Assembly: GCA_900549745.1 (NCBI GenBank)
Contig: URPJ01000005.1
Location: 1-64,000 of the forward strand
Origin: an uncultured Collinsella sp.
GTDB lineage: Bacteria > Actinomycetota > Coriobacteriia > Coriobacteriales > Coriobacteriaceae
Direction of reading: 5' to 3'
Length of the DNA stretch: 64,000 bases
Shown here piece by piece: positions 40,569 to 48,929 of this stretch. Each line of letters begins with the position of its first letter. The stretch's first letter is position 1. Both the position numbers and the translations under genes were made by a program. A model generated the notes under the pieces. That model was not told the DNA's origin, ran no database searches, and saw nothing but the letters and a program-made list of their open reading frames with translations.

Positions 40569-41773
40569 TACAGCCATGCCGCGTAAGCCCCCTTGTCAGA
40601 AATTGCGTAGTGGCGGGCAGAGCCCTCGCCCAGCCAGCCGTTCATCTTGGTGATAAAGGTATCGACCAGGTCGAGCGGCACGAAGGCCTGGATGGTGCCA
40701 CCAAAGCCGCCACCGTGGATACGGACAGCGCCACGGCCGTCGAGCACGTGCTCGGCCAGTGCCAGGGCATACATCGAGGGCTGCTCGGAGCCCAGCTTGG
40801 CAACAACATTCTGCAGGTACATGGCGGAGCTGGCGCCGGACTCACGCGTCAGGACCAGGAACTGGTCAATGTCGCCGGCGTTCAGGGCCGCCCAGCGCTT
40901 ATCGACCAGGCCGTTCTCGTACCAGTAATGAACGGCGCGCAGGCAGGCGCGGTCGCCCAGCTTGGCGCGCAGCTCGGGGAGCCTGGCGTCAAAGTCCGCC
41001 ACGTTTACCTCGCACAGGCGTGCCTTGCCAAACTCGGCGGCGACGTCCTGCATCTCGCGCGGAACAGCGGCGTAGTCGTCGGTGGCTGCCACATGGTCGG
41101 CGCCAACTTTAACGAGCACGAGCGCATAGCCGTGATCCTCAAAGTTGAGCTCGAGCTTCTGGGTTTTAGGCTGAGCCTGGTCCTCAAAGTCCATGTAGGC
41201 AAGGCCGCCCAGGCACACGGCAGCCTGGTCCATCAGACCGCAGGGCTTGCCGTAGTAGTTGTTCTCGGTGCGCTGGCTCATCTGAGCGAGCGTGACGGGC
41301 TCAATGGCGGGCGCGCCCCAGAGCGTCTCCATGGCACGACCGTACGCGGCCTCGACGGCGGCAGAGCTGGAAAGGCCACCGCCCGAGGGGACGGAGCAGG
41401 TGAAGGCAAAGTCGAAGCCGTGGGGCTCAACGCCCAGAGCAGCGATTTCATGGGCCATGCCGCGGACGAGGCTCGCGGACGTGCCCTTCTCGGACTCCTG
41501 AATGTCTAGCGTGTCGAGCGTGATCTCAAACGTAGGATAGCCCTCGTCGGCGACGCGAATCTTGTTGGAATCGGTTGCCACGGCGATGCCATCGACGGCG
41601 ACATCGAGCGAGCCGGCGATAACGTGGCCGCCCTCGTGGTCGGTGTGGTTGCCGCTGATCTCGGAACGGCCGGGCGCGTGCACGTAGAGCACCTGGCGGT
41701 CGCCGATGGGTCCAAACTCCTCCTCAAACAGCTTGGTGAGCGTGGCGAGTGTCTTTTCGTCGGGGGCGGTCAT
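40568..41773 (-). CDS. galK: Galactokinase
   Basis: The start MTAPDEKTLATL follows AAGGAAAGGAC. The 401-residue GHMP kinase has the galactokinase signature GRSEISGNHTDHEGGHVIAG near residue 35, the ATP loop CSVPSGGGLSSSAAVE and the third motif GGGFGGTIQAF near the C-terminus. It phosphorylates alpha-galactose. Note S-E-I-S where many homologues have R-V-N-L. Its promoter region carries operator copies for the divergent LacI protein at 42112. Confidence 0.93.
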   Translation of the reverse strand: MTAPDEKTLATLTKLFEEEFGPIGDRQVLYVHAPGRSEISGNHTDHEGGHVIAGSLDVAVDGIAVATDSNKIRVADEGYPTFEITLDTLDIQESEKGTSASLVRGMAHEIAALGVEPHGFDFAFTCSVPSGGGLSSSAAVEAAYGRAMETLWGAPAIEPVTLAQMSQRTENNYYGKPCGLMDQAAVCLGGLAYMDFEDQAQPKTQKLELNFEDHGYALVLVKVGADHVAATDDYAAVPREMQDVAAEFGKARLCEVNVADFDARLPELRAKLGDRACLRAVHYWYENGLVDKRWAALNAGDIDQFLVLTRESGASSAMYLQNVVAKLGSEQPSMYALALAEHVLDGRGAVRIHGGGFGGTIQAFVPLDLVDTFITKMNGWLGEGSARHYAISDKGAYAAWL

Positions 41774-41816
41774 GGGAGTCCTTTCCTTGGCGCGCACGGG
41801 TGAGTTTTGCGTCGTT

Positions 41817-42019
41817 ATGAGTACGTTAACAACTTGAAGCGGCATGAACCAAGCGTTCACGATGCCGCACGTTACGGGTTATGTTAACGTACTCATAACA
41901 CATTGCTTGTCACTTTTTGAGAATCTGGTAATCGGTAGAAATACAGCCGTGAACGGTACTGCCGTATGGACTTATAAAGCAGAAGAGATGCAGATAGAAA
42001 AAGTAGAGTACGTTAACAT
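41817..42019. promoter_or_regulatory. LacI4 operators and CCGTGAACGGT site, galK promoter
   Basis: ATGAGTACGTTAACAA (41817), its inverse ATGTTAACGTACTCAT (41881) and TAGAGTACGTTAACAT (42004) lie between galK and lacI4. CCGTGAACGGT is at 41947-41957. The third site is 93 bases before the lacI4 start, suggesting autoregulation. Nothing else is seen in the 338-bp gap. Confidence 0.7.
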
Positions 42020-42111
42020 GCGTCCGACTATAGCGGGCCTCGGCGCGGGGTGTATTTCTGCCCGGGTCGGCATGCACGCTATTCAGATCTCGCAAGGGTG
42101 AAGGTGATCCT

Positions 42112-43143
42112 GTGGCAAGGCGCCCGTCCAACGATACCAGTTCGCGTCCGGTCTCCATGGCCGACGTCGCCCGCGCTGCTGGCGTTTCGCAGCAGACGGT
42201 TTCGCGCGTCGCCAACGGCTTGCCCAATGTGAACGAGCAGACGCGCCAGCGCGTGCAGGCCGCCATGCAGGAGCTCGGCTTTCGCCCGAGCTATGCCGGG
42301 CGTTCCCTGCGCGACGGTCGCTACCATTCGGTCGGCTTATGCGTCAACGATGTCACCAAGTTTGGGAATCTGACGATGATCGACGGCATTGCCAGCGCCG
42401 CACGCGAGCATGCTTGCGCCATTACGCTGGTCGAGATGTCCAAGACCGAGGAGTTTTCGCTTGCGGAGGCCACGCGGCGCATGGCGGCACTACCGGTCGA
42501 TGGCATCATCATCGGCATGAGCCGCATGGCGCCCGACTTTGAGACGTTTGATCCGCTGCCGGGTATCGGCACGGTTATCGTCACCATGTACGCGCATCCC
42601 CGCGTGACCACGGTCGATTCTGACCATTACGGCTGCTCGCTGCTACTTATGGACCATCTGTTTGAGCTGGGCCACGAGCAGATCCGATATATCGGCGGCC
42701 CGTCCTTCTCGGTGGACGAGCAGTTCCGTCGTGCCGGTTGGCAGGATGCGCTCGAGCGCAAGCATATTGAGCCGACGGAGCCGCTCGAGGGCGACTGGTC
42801 TGCCAACAGCGGCTACGAAGCCGGCAGGTATCTGGCTGAGCACGACCGCACCATGACGGCGATTTACGCGGCAAACGACCAGATGGCAAATGGCGCGATT
42901 GCAGCGCTGCGCGATAGCGGCCTGCGCGTGCCCGAGGACGTGAGCGTGGTGGGCGTCGACGATTCGCTCGATGATTTTGTCGCGCACAACGAACTTACGA
43001 CCGTGCGGTTCGATCTGCATCAGCGCGGTCGCGAGGTGTTTGAGCATGCGGTTCCCAAGGAGGGGACGCCGGACAAGACCGTCGCGATCCGTATTCCGGG
43101 CCAGCTCATCGTTCGACATACCACGGCGGCACCGCGCGCGTAG
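42112..43143 (+). CDS. LacI-family regulator of galK-galT
   Basis: A GTG at 42112 has GAAGGTGATC ahead of it. The 343-residue protein has the HTH MADVARAAGVSQQTVSRVANG, FAGRSL-like YAGRSLRDGRY and a sensor domain with TAIYAANDQMANG and EDVSVVGVDDS. It is paralogous to the three lac-module regulators and most like that of module 2. It is divergent from galK, and three operator-like sites separate them. It is likely the Leloir repressor, sensing galactose or a derivative. Confidence 0.88.
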   Translation: MARRPSNDTSSRPVSMADVARAAGVSQQTVSRVANGLPNVNEQTRQRVQAAMQELGFRPSYAGRSLRDGRYHSVGLCVNDVTKFGNLTMIDGIASAAREHACAITLVEMSKTEEFSLAEATRRMAALPVDGIIIGMSRMAPDFETFDPLPGIGTVIVTMYAHPRVTTVDSDHYGCSLLLMDHLFELGHEQIRYIGGPSFSVDEQFRRAGWQDALERKHIEPTEPLEGDWSANSGYEAGRYLAEHDRTMTAIYAANDQMANGAIAALRDSGLRVPEDVSVVGVDDSLDDFVAHNELTTVRFDLHQRGREVFEHAVPKEGTPDKTVAIRIPGQLIVRHTTAAPRA

Positions 43144-43272
43144 TTTGCGCAGGTCAACGGTGCGTTATTGCGTTTGGATAACAAACGGTAAGGATGCCGG
43201 CAGATGGCTGTTGGGATGCAGCCGAGTGCTATGATAGACGGGTTCTTTTGTCTATCTAGGAGGCTTTGCCTG

Positions 43273-44433
43273 ATGGAGATCACCAAGGATATCCGCTACA
43301 TCGGTGTCGACGACCACGACATTGACCTGTTTGAGGGCCAGTACGACGTGTCCGAGAACGGCATGGCATACAACAGCTATGTTATCTTGGGCGATAAAAT
43401 CGCTGTCGCCGATTCGGTTGACGCTGGCTTTGTCGACGAATGGCTCGGCAACCTCGAGGCCGCGCTCGACGGCCGTACGCCCGACTACCTGGTTGTCCAT
43501 CACATGGAGCCCGATCACTCCGCCGGTATCGCCGCCTTTATGGAGCGCTATCCCCAGGCACAGATTGTGGCCAGCATGGGCGCCTTCCGCATGATGGTCA
43601 ACTACTTTGGCACCGACTACCCCGATCGCAAGATGGTCGTCAAAGAGGGTGACGTGCTCGACCTGGGCGGTCACAGCCTAACGTTTGTCGGCGCTCCCAA
43701 CGTTCACTGGCCCGAGGTGATCTTCTCCTACGAGTCCACCGACAAGGTGCTCTTTAGTGCCGACGGCTTTGGCAAGTTCGGCGCCAACGACATCGAGGAC
43801 CCGGAAGGCTGGGCTTGCGAAGCGCGCCGCTACTACTTTGGCATCGTCGGTAAGTTCGGCAAATTCGTGCAGACCGTGCTCAAGAAGGCCGCCGATCTGG
43901 ATATCCAGATCATCTGTCCGCTCCATGGTCCTGTTCTTACCGAGAATCTGGGCTATTACCTCGACACCTACAACACCTGGTCGAGCTATCAGCCCGAGGA
44001 CGAGGGCATCACGATTGCCTATGCGAGCGTGTACGGCCATCTGAAGGCCGCCGTTGAGGAGCTTGCATCTGCGCTTAAGGCCCGCGGCCAGAAGGTTTCC
44101 GTCTTTGACTTGGCTCGCGACGACATGGCCGAGGCCGTTGAGGATGCGTTCCGCTATGACCGTCTGGTGCTCGCCTCCATCACCTATCAGGGCGAGATCT
44201 TCCCGTTCATGAGCACCTTCATCCATACGCTCGCCGAGCATGCCTACCAGAACCGTACGGTGGCGCTCGTTGAGGCCGGCTCCTGGGCGCCCACCGCTGC
44301 CAAGGTTATGACCAAGGAGCTCGAGGGCATGAAGGACATCACCCTGGCGCAGAACAAGGTGACCGTGCTGGGCTCGCTCAACGACGCCTCGCGCGCTCAG
44401 ATCGAGGTCCTTGCTGACGAGCTGTCCAAGTAG
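43273..44433 (+). CDS. fprA: A-type flavodiiron protein (FprA)
   Basis: The ATG at 43273 follows AGGAGG. The 386-residue protein has an N-terminal metallo-beta-lactamase-like domain with diiron ligands in VHHMEPDHSAG (H-x-E-x-D-H) and PNVHWPEVI, with a further His in CPLHGPVL. The C-terminal flavodoxin domain has YASVYGHLKAAVE binding FMN. Such proteins reduce oxygen or nitric oxide in anaerobes. It is not obviously linked to the sugar genes. It ends at a symmetric terminator shared with the DeoR gene. Confidence 0.92.
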   Translation: MEITKDIRYIGVDDHDIDLFEGQYDVSENGMAYNSYVILGDKIAVADSVDAGFVDEWLGNLEAALDGRTPDYLVVHHMEPDHSAGIAAFMERYPQAQIVASMGAFRMMVNYFGTDYPDRKMVVKEGDVLDLGGHSLTFVGAPNVHWPEVIFSYESTDKVLFSADGFGKFGANDIEDPEGWACEARRYYFGIVGKFGKFVQTVLKKAADLDIQIICPLHGPVLTENLGYYLDTYNTWSSYQPEDEGITIAYASVYGHLKAAVEELASALKARGQKVSVFDLARDDMAEAVEDAFRYDRLVLASITYQGEIFPFMSTFIHTLAEHAYQNRTVALVEAGSWAPTAAKVMTKELEGMKDITLAQNKVTVLGSLNDASRAQIEVLADELSK

Positions 44434-44455
44434 CGATATCTCGCTTTTAACGAGC

Positions 44456-44491
44456 AAAACCACCACAAAGGTACCTTTGTGGTGGTTTTTG
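44456..44491. terminator. Bidirectional terminator, fprA / deoR
   Basis: AAAACCACCACAAAGG pairs perfectly with CCTTTGTGGTGGTTTT around TA, with T-runs on both strands. Confidence 0.92.
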
Positions 44492-44492
44492 T

Positions 44493-45296
44493 TTAAGCGC
44501 CGGCGATGACGAGATTCGGGCGGGCGTCGTCGGCGGTCTCGGCGATTGAGGTGGCGACGGCGCCATCGGGATCACAGTCCATCACGATGGTGTCGACGTC
44601 GGCAAGCTCGGCAAAACGATACATACCGCGTCCGTTAACCTTGCTGGCGTCCATAAGGGCGACGCTTTGATGGGCGGCACCGACCATAGCCGCTTTGGTC
44701 TCGGCCATCTGCGGAAAGTCGGTCGTAAAGCCGCAGCCGGGAACAAAGGCTCCAGGGCACATGACGGCAAGATCGGCGTGGACCATTTGGAGCGCCTGCA
44801 TAGTGAGCGGTCCGTACAGATAACGATGGCCTTTGCGCAGCGCTCCGCCCAGCATGACGACATCGACTGAGGGCATGCTCTCGTCGATGTAATCGGCAAT
44901 GGTAATGTCGGCCGTGATGACGGTGATACCGTCGCGCTGATCGAGGAGCCGGACGAACTCGAGCGCCGTGGTGCCCGAGTCGACGAGCAACGTGTCGCCG
45001 TCACTGACGAGCTCGATGGCGCTTTGCGCGATGGCCTGCTTGGCGGCGACGTTGACATTGATGCGGCGATCCTGCGTGGAAACGGTTAGGCGTTTGTGGA
45101 GCGATACGGCACCACCATGTGTGCGGCGCAGCTTGCCTGCTTCGGCGAGCGCGTCAAGGTCGGCGCGGGCGGTGACGGAGGACACGCCAAAGGTCTGGGC
45201 GATTTCTGCTACCTGCACCGAGGCATTATGATCGAGCATTTCCAAAATGGCGGTACGGCGTTCGTCGGCAAAGGCACGGTTGGTGGCTTGGGCCAT
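44493..45296 (-). CDS. DeoR-family regulator, probable LacR-like repressor
   Basis: The start MAQATNRAFADERR has GGAG five bases upstream. The 267-residue protein has the DeoR HTH (VQVAEIAQTFGVSSVTARADL, LRRTHGGAV) and sensor domain (LLVDSGTTALEFV, VVMLGGALRKGHRYLYGP). It faces the aldolase gene across 334 bp that contain an inverted copy of TGTTCGATATTG. The same motif stands before lacF, lacA and two lac modules. That makes this protein the best candidate for the repressor of the whole galactose-6-phosphate route. Confidence 0.85.
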   Translation of the reverse strand: MAQATNRAFADERRTAILEMLDHNASVQVAEIAQTFGVSSVTARADLDALAEAGKLRRTHGGAVSLHKRLTVSTQDRRINVNVAAKQAIAQSAIELVSDGDTLLVDSGTTALEFVRLLDQRDGITVITADITIADYIDESMPSVDVVMLGGALRKGHRYLYGPLTMQALQMVHADLAVMCPGAFVPGCGFTTDFPQMAETKAAMVGAAHQSVALMDASKVNGRGMYRFAELADVDTIVMDCDPDGAVATSIAETADDARPNLVIAGA

Positions 45297-45425
45297 GCTT
45301 GCTCCATTCTCGGCTATATTTGCAGGAATTGTGTTGACTCTATTTTCGTTCATTTTCTTTTTGAGTAAGAAAACACCTTTCGATTACTTATCTTTTCTAT
45401 AAAAGAAAGACGCTGAACGCCCAAA

Positions 45426-45441
45426 ATTCAATATCGAACAT
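45426..45441. promoter_or_regulatory. TGTTC-type operator before aldolase gene
   Basis: ATTCAATATCGAACAT is the inverse of the TGTTCGATATTG motif. It lies 130 bases upstream of the DeoR gene start and 190 upstream of the aldolase start. The rest of the 334-bp gap shows no gene. Confidence 0.5.
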
Positions 45442-45630
45442 GTCCACTCGGCTCAAATTCCTTCCGTTTACTTTTCAAAAACGACTGTATTGACCTGCAT
45501 AGGCTCAATATCTCGCGCGTGTAAAGCCGCTGAATTTCATACAATGAGCGCAGCAAAACGCAAGGTAAAACGCCTTGTGAACAACTACGCCCGATGTCCA
45601 GATGCGGGCGAGGGAGAGGAGCAAACGCTC

Positions 45631-46488
45631 ATGGCACTTGTTACCACCGAAAAGATGCTCAAGGACGCTCAGGCCGGCCACTACGCTGTTGGCGCTTTCA
45701 ACGTCGAGAACCTCGAGTTTGTTATGGCCGTTCTGGCCGCTGCCGAGGAGACCAAGTCCCCCGTCATCATGCAGACCACCCCGGGCACCATCAAGACCGC
45801 TGGTCTGGACTACTTCTACGGCATGGTCAAGGCTGCCGCCGAGCGCGCTTCCGTGCCCGTCGCTCTGCACCTCGATCACGGCGATGGCTATGACCGCTGC
45901 ATGCAGGCTTTCCGCACCGGCTATACCTCTGTCATGATCGACGGTTCGCACGAGTCCTTCGAGGACAACATCGCCCTGACCAAGTCCGTCGCCGATGCTG
46001 GCCGCGCCATGGGCGTGCCTGTCGAGGCTGAGCTTGGTAAGGTTGGCGGCAAGGAGGACGACGGTCCCGCGGTTGAGGGCGAGAGCCCCTACACCGATCC
46101 TGCCGAGGCCAAGGAGTTCGTCGAGCGTACCGGCTGCACCTCCCTGGCTATTGGCGTTGGCACCAGCCACGGTGTGTACACGAGCGATCCGCACATCGAG
46201 CAGTCCGTGGTCAAGGCTATCCGCGACGCCGTCGACGTGCCGCTGGTTCTGCACGGCACCTCCGGTGTGCCCGATGAGCAGGTTGCCGAGGCTGTGAAGA
46301 ACGGCATCTGCAAGGTTAACTACGCCACCGAGCTGCGTCAGGCCTACACCAAGGGCTTCATGGCCTACATGGCCGAGAACCCTGCCTGCTTCGATCCCAA
46401 GAAGCCGGCCAAGGAGGGTATGCGTGAGATCACCGAGCTGGTTAAGATCCGCATGACCAACCTCAACTCTGTGGGCAAAGCAGAGTAA
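45631..46488 (+). CDS. Class II tagatose/fructose-bisphosphate aldolase
   Basis: I choose the ATG at 45631 giving MALVTTEKMLKDAQAGHYAVGAFN; a GGAG lies 15 bases upstream, and longer forms have no family match. The 285-residue enzyme has Zn/catalytic motifs LHLDHGDGYD, MIDGSHESFEDN, GTSHGVY and LHGTSGVP. It is a class II FbaA/GatY/KbaY-type aldolase. Given the two LacC kinases and no LacD, it most likely cleaves tagatose-1,6-bisphosphate to dihydroxyacetone phosphate and glyceraldehyde-3-phosphate. It could also be the general glycolytic aldolase. Confidence 0.88.
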   Translation: MALVTTEKMLKDAQAGHYAVGAFNVENLEFVMAVLAAAEETKSPVIMQTTPGTIKTAGLDYFYGMVKAAAERASVPVALHLDHGDGYDRCMQAFRTGYTSVMIDGSHESFEDNIALTKSVADAGRAMGVPVEAELGKVGGKEDDGPAVEGESPYTDPAEAKEFVERTGCTSLAIGVGTSHGVYTSDPHIEQSVVKAIRDAVDVPLVLHGTSGVPDEQVAEAVKNGICKVNYATELRQAYTKGFMAYMAENPACFDPKKPAKEGMREITELVKIRMTNLNSVGKAE

Positions 46489-46512
46489 CAGCAAGGGTAC
46501 TCTGATCCCACC

Positions 46513-46663
46513 GGACGGTTTGGGCGGGTCCCGTACTTAGTTTCCAAAACGTCCTCGCGCATGAAGGCCCCCGTTGTCTCGCTTCTTCGAAGCGTTGACA
46601 ACGGGGGCCTTCGCGCTGCGGAATGATTTTGGAAACTAAGTACGGGACCCGCCCAAACCGTCC
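46513..46663. repeat. Giant nested hairpin (37-bp perfect outer stem)
   Basis: Positions 46513-46549 and 46627-46663 are perfect inverse copies over 37 bases. Inside, 46563-46578 and 46597-46612 form a second perfect 16-bp stem. The whole folds into one stem of about 150 nt, 25 bases after the aldolase stop. A further imperfect hairpin (46753-46821) and two copies of TCGCCCTTGTGGCGTTAG (46671, 46780 region) fill the remaining gap. Confidence 0.92.
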
Positions 46664-46821
46664 TGCTCAATCGCCCTTGTGGCGTTAGTGTCGGAAAAAT
46701 AAGACGTTGCTTTTTGCCCCCTGCGGAAAGATTGGGGAACTAAGCCCTCGTCCCTCCCAAGTTGACCTTCTCGAGGTCGTCGCCCTTGTGGCGTTAGGAC
46801 TGCGAATTTGGGATGGGAGGG

Positions 46822-47445
46822 TTACTTGGTTGTTAGGGTTAGCAGGTCGTTGGGGGTTTTGAGGTTGTAGGCGGCGTTTGGGATATCTTGGTGTGATCCC
46901 CATGCTGCTCTGGCAAAACTGACCCCTGCCGAAGTTGCGCATTGTTCGTCGTAGACGGTGTCGCCAACGTAGACGACGTTGCCAGGATTCGCGCCCGTAC
47001 GCCGGAGATATTCGAGCATGGGAGCGGGTGCGGGTTTATGTTCGGTTGTGTCTTCGACAAGGATGATGTGTTCAAAAAACTTATCGAAGCCAAGGGGTGC
47101 AATTTCGTCTGTGTATTCGTCGCGCGCACGTGAGGAGACGATGCCAAGTTTGCAGCCGTTGTTGTCGAGTGTTGCGATGACTTCAAGCAAGCCTGGAAAC
47201 ACGCTGATGGTGCTTTTAAAGCTGGCAGCAACTTGGCACCAGCGATTCAACGTTGCCTGCGAGTAGATTCCAAGTTTCTCAAGGGCATCCTTGCCGGGTA
47301 TGCCGAGGGCAAATTCAAGCTCGTGTCGGGGGAGCGTTTTGCCGGTTTCTTCTTGGATAATCTGGCCAAGCGATGACAGCACGCTTTCTTCTGTATCTGC
47401 CAATGTCCCATCAACGTCAAATACGATATGGTCAAAGTGCTTCAT
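46822..47445 (-). CDS. HAD-superfamily phosphatase (phosphoglycolate/beta-PGM type)
   Basis: The 207-residue protein has motif I DVDGTLADT (nucleophile Asp10, acid Asp12), a helical cap with FALGIPGKDALEKLGI, motif II IVSSRARDEY, motif III Lys in EHKPAPAP and motif IV YVGDTVYDEQCA. It is a cytoplasmic hydrolase with a C1-type cap, like Gph or pyrophosphatase PpaX. Substrate is not predictable. The ATG follows GAGAGGAGCAACCAT. Confidence 0.88.
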   Translation of the reverse strand: MKHFDHIVFDVDGTLADTEESVLSSLGQIIQEETGKTLPRHELEFALGIPGKDALEKLGIYSQATLNRWCQVAASFKSTISVFPGLLEVIATLDNNGCKLGIVSSRARDEYTDEIAPLGFDKFFEHIILVEDTTEHKPAPAPMLEYLRRTGANPGNVVYVGDTVYDEQCATSAGVSFARAAWGSHQDIPNAAYNLKTPNDLLTLTTK

Positions 47446-47501
47446 ATGGTTGCTCCTCTCTGTTGTTTGCCTGCAAGTTTGATGCGGTGACAGAAGAAAG
47501 G

Positions 47502-48440
47502 CTAGCGGGATTTCTGCCTGGTGCTATCGAGATTCTGCCTCGCTGCTCGATAGCTCGAAGGAGTGCACCCCATTTGTTCTTTAAATACCTGGCCAAGATG
47601 GCTTGCTGTCGCAAAGCCGCATTGGCGCGCGACTGTCTGGACCGTTCGCGTGGTGTGTGCCAAAAGTTCGCAAGCACGGTTTACGCGGTATGCGCGCAGA
47701 TATGCCGCCGGGGTCGTTCCTGCGCAAGCTTCGATAATGCGGTAACACTCTCTTTCGCTTACGCCGGCTGCAGATGCCATCTGGCGCACATCTATAGCGG
47801 CTGCATAGTTTGCGCGGATATAGTCCAGGATTGCCTTGAACTGTACGTCGCGGTTGGTCATCCAAGAGGCGTTGTCGGAGGAAAAGAGCGGTTCGGCCTT
47901 GGCGTAAATCTGAATCCAGAGCTCTGACAAGCTATTCCGAAGCGCCATCTCGTTCTGCGGCCGTTGAAGGTCGTGGTTAAAGGAACTCTTTAGCAAATCG
48001 ATAAAGGGCATATCGTCGGGGTTGGTGGGCGACCATTTGAGCACATCGACGCCTCGACATTGCAGCAAAGGATTGATATAGCGCTTTTGAAGGCGTCCCG
48101 CGGGATCGCCGAGCATCGACGGCTGAAAGATATGCAACATTTGAATGGCTGGTGCCGAATTGGGTGATTGCAGCGTGCTGTGCAAAACGCCGCCGTTGAT
48201 AAAGCCGGCGGACCCTTCCTCAAAGCGTACGTGCTCATGAGCCGCGCGCGTTCGATAGTCAATCGCTCCCTGCTCCATGTAGAAAAGCTCAACTTCGGAA
48301 TGCCAGTGCCAGGGGACGGAATTGCCCGGATAGCGAGCGAATTCTGCGCGTTCGGCAATATAGGGCCAGTCTTCGGCGGTCTCGGGAAACGCTTCCTCGC
48401 GTCCTCCGCGGTGCAATTCTATGTGATCCATGTTTCGCAT
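47502..48440 (-). CDS. AraC-family regulator with cupin sensor domain
   Basis: The 312-residue protein has an N-terminal cupin-like sensor (VPWHWHSEVELFYMEQG, INGGVLHSTL) and a C-terminal double HTH (IDVRQMASAAGVSERECYRII, TVQTVARQCGFATASHLGQVFKEQMGCTPSSYR). This layout fits sugar-responsive AraC activators. No divergent target is adjacent, and its own ribosome site is weak. Its targets cannot be stated from the window. Confidence 0.88.
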   Translation of the reverse strand: MRNMDHIELHRGGREEAFPETAEDWPYIAERAEFARYPGNSVPWHWHSEVELFYMEQGAIDYRTRAAHEHVRFEEGSAGFINGGVLHSTLQSPNSAPAIQMLHIFQPSMLGDPAGRLQKRYINPLLQCRGVDVLKWSPTNPDDMPFIDLLKSSFNHDLQRPQNEMALRNSLSELWIQIYAKAEPLFSSDNASWMTNRDVQFKAILDYIRANYAAAIDVRQMASAAGVSERECYRIIEACAGTTPAAYLRAYRVNRACELLAHTTRTVQTVARQCGFATASHLGQVFKEQMGCTPSSYRAARQNLDSTRQKSR

Positions 48441-48465
48441 GGCATCAGTATAAAGCGCGATGGGC

Positions 48466-48675
48466 TTAGATTGCTCTTGCCTGTTCGGGGAACGCCTTGT
48501 CTAGGGATGCTTGGAGCTTTTCGAAGGATGCTCGTAAGTTGAGGCTCTGATCGGCTGAGCGCTTGGTTATTGTGGTGGGGGAGTCGAGGAGGCCGTCTCT
48601 CTGTGTCGGGGGGAAGGAGAAAAGGTCTGCATGTTTTAGGGATGGCTGCTGCGCTGCGTCATTGGAAGAATGCAT
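48466..48675 (-). CDS. Small hypothetical protein
   Basis: The 69-residue product (start MHSSNDAAQQPSLKHADLF, end LDKAFPEQARAI) is hydrophilic with a probable C-terminal amphipathic helix. Two bases upstream of its ATG is the TAA of another open minus-strand frame (48678 to about 48770) encoding NTANARDLAARPVRNLLVDI and ending in EEAA, which has no clear start. The tight TAA-ATG junction suggests a tiny operon or the degraded tail of one. I do not recognise either. Confidence 0.35.
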   Translation of the reverse strand: MHSSNDAAQQPSLKHADLFSFPPTQRDGLLDSPTTITKRSADQSLNLRASFEKLQASLDKAFPEQARAI

Positions 48676-48814
48676 GCTTATGCGGCCTCCTCGATGTCCA
48701 CCAAAAGGTTGCGCACGGGGCGTGCTGCTAGGTCCCGTGCGTTGGCAGTATTATGCCGCGGCTTCTGCAAAGAAGCGCTAAAGAAAGGCTTAACCTGGTT
48801 TGATGTTACGATGA

Positions 48815-48825
48815 AACCGCAGGTC
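48815..48825 (+). repeat. AAACCGCAGGT element
   Basis: This copy of the 11-mer lies between short inverted segments GTTACGAT (48806) and ATCGAGTAAC, so it would be in a hairpin loop. The context GATGAAACCGCAGGT is shared with 53198. It lies in the 489-bp stretch between the AraC and Vsr genes that otherwise holds only the small frames. Confidence 0.5.
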
Positions 48826-48929
48826 AAAGCTATCGAGTAACACTCTTGAAAGGTTTTGAGCTTAAGGGCTTTCTAAGGTTTGTGACGCGGATGTGGCTCG
48901 CCTGTGTGGGGCGTGTGGATGGCTCGTTC

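Noticed and set aside
41844..42101. An 85-codon plus-strand frame in the galK-lacI4 gap
   Set aside because: It overlaps three operator-like sites and the regulator promoter, has no ribosome site and no protein-like character.
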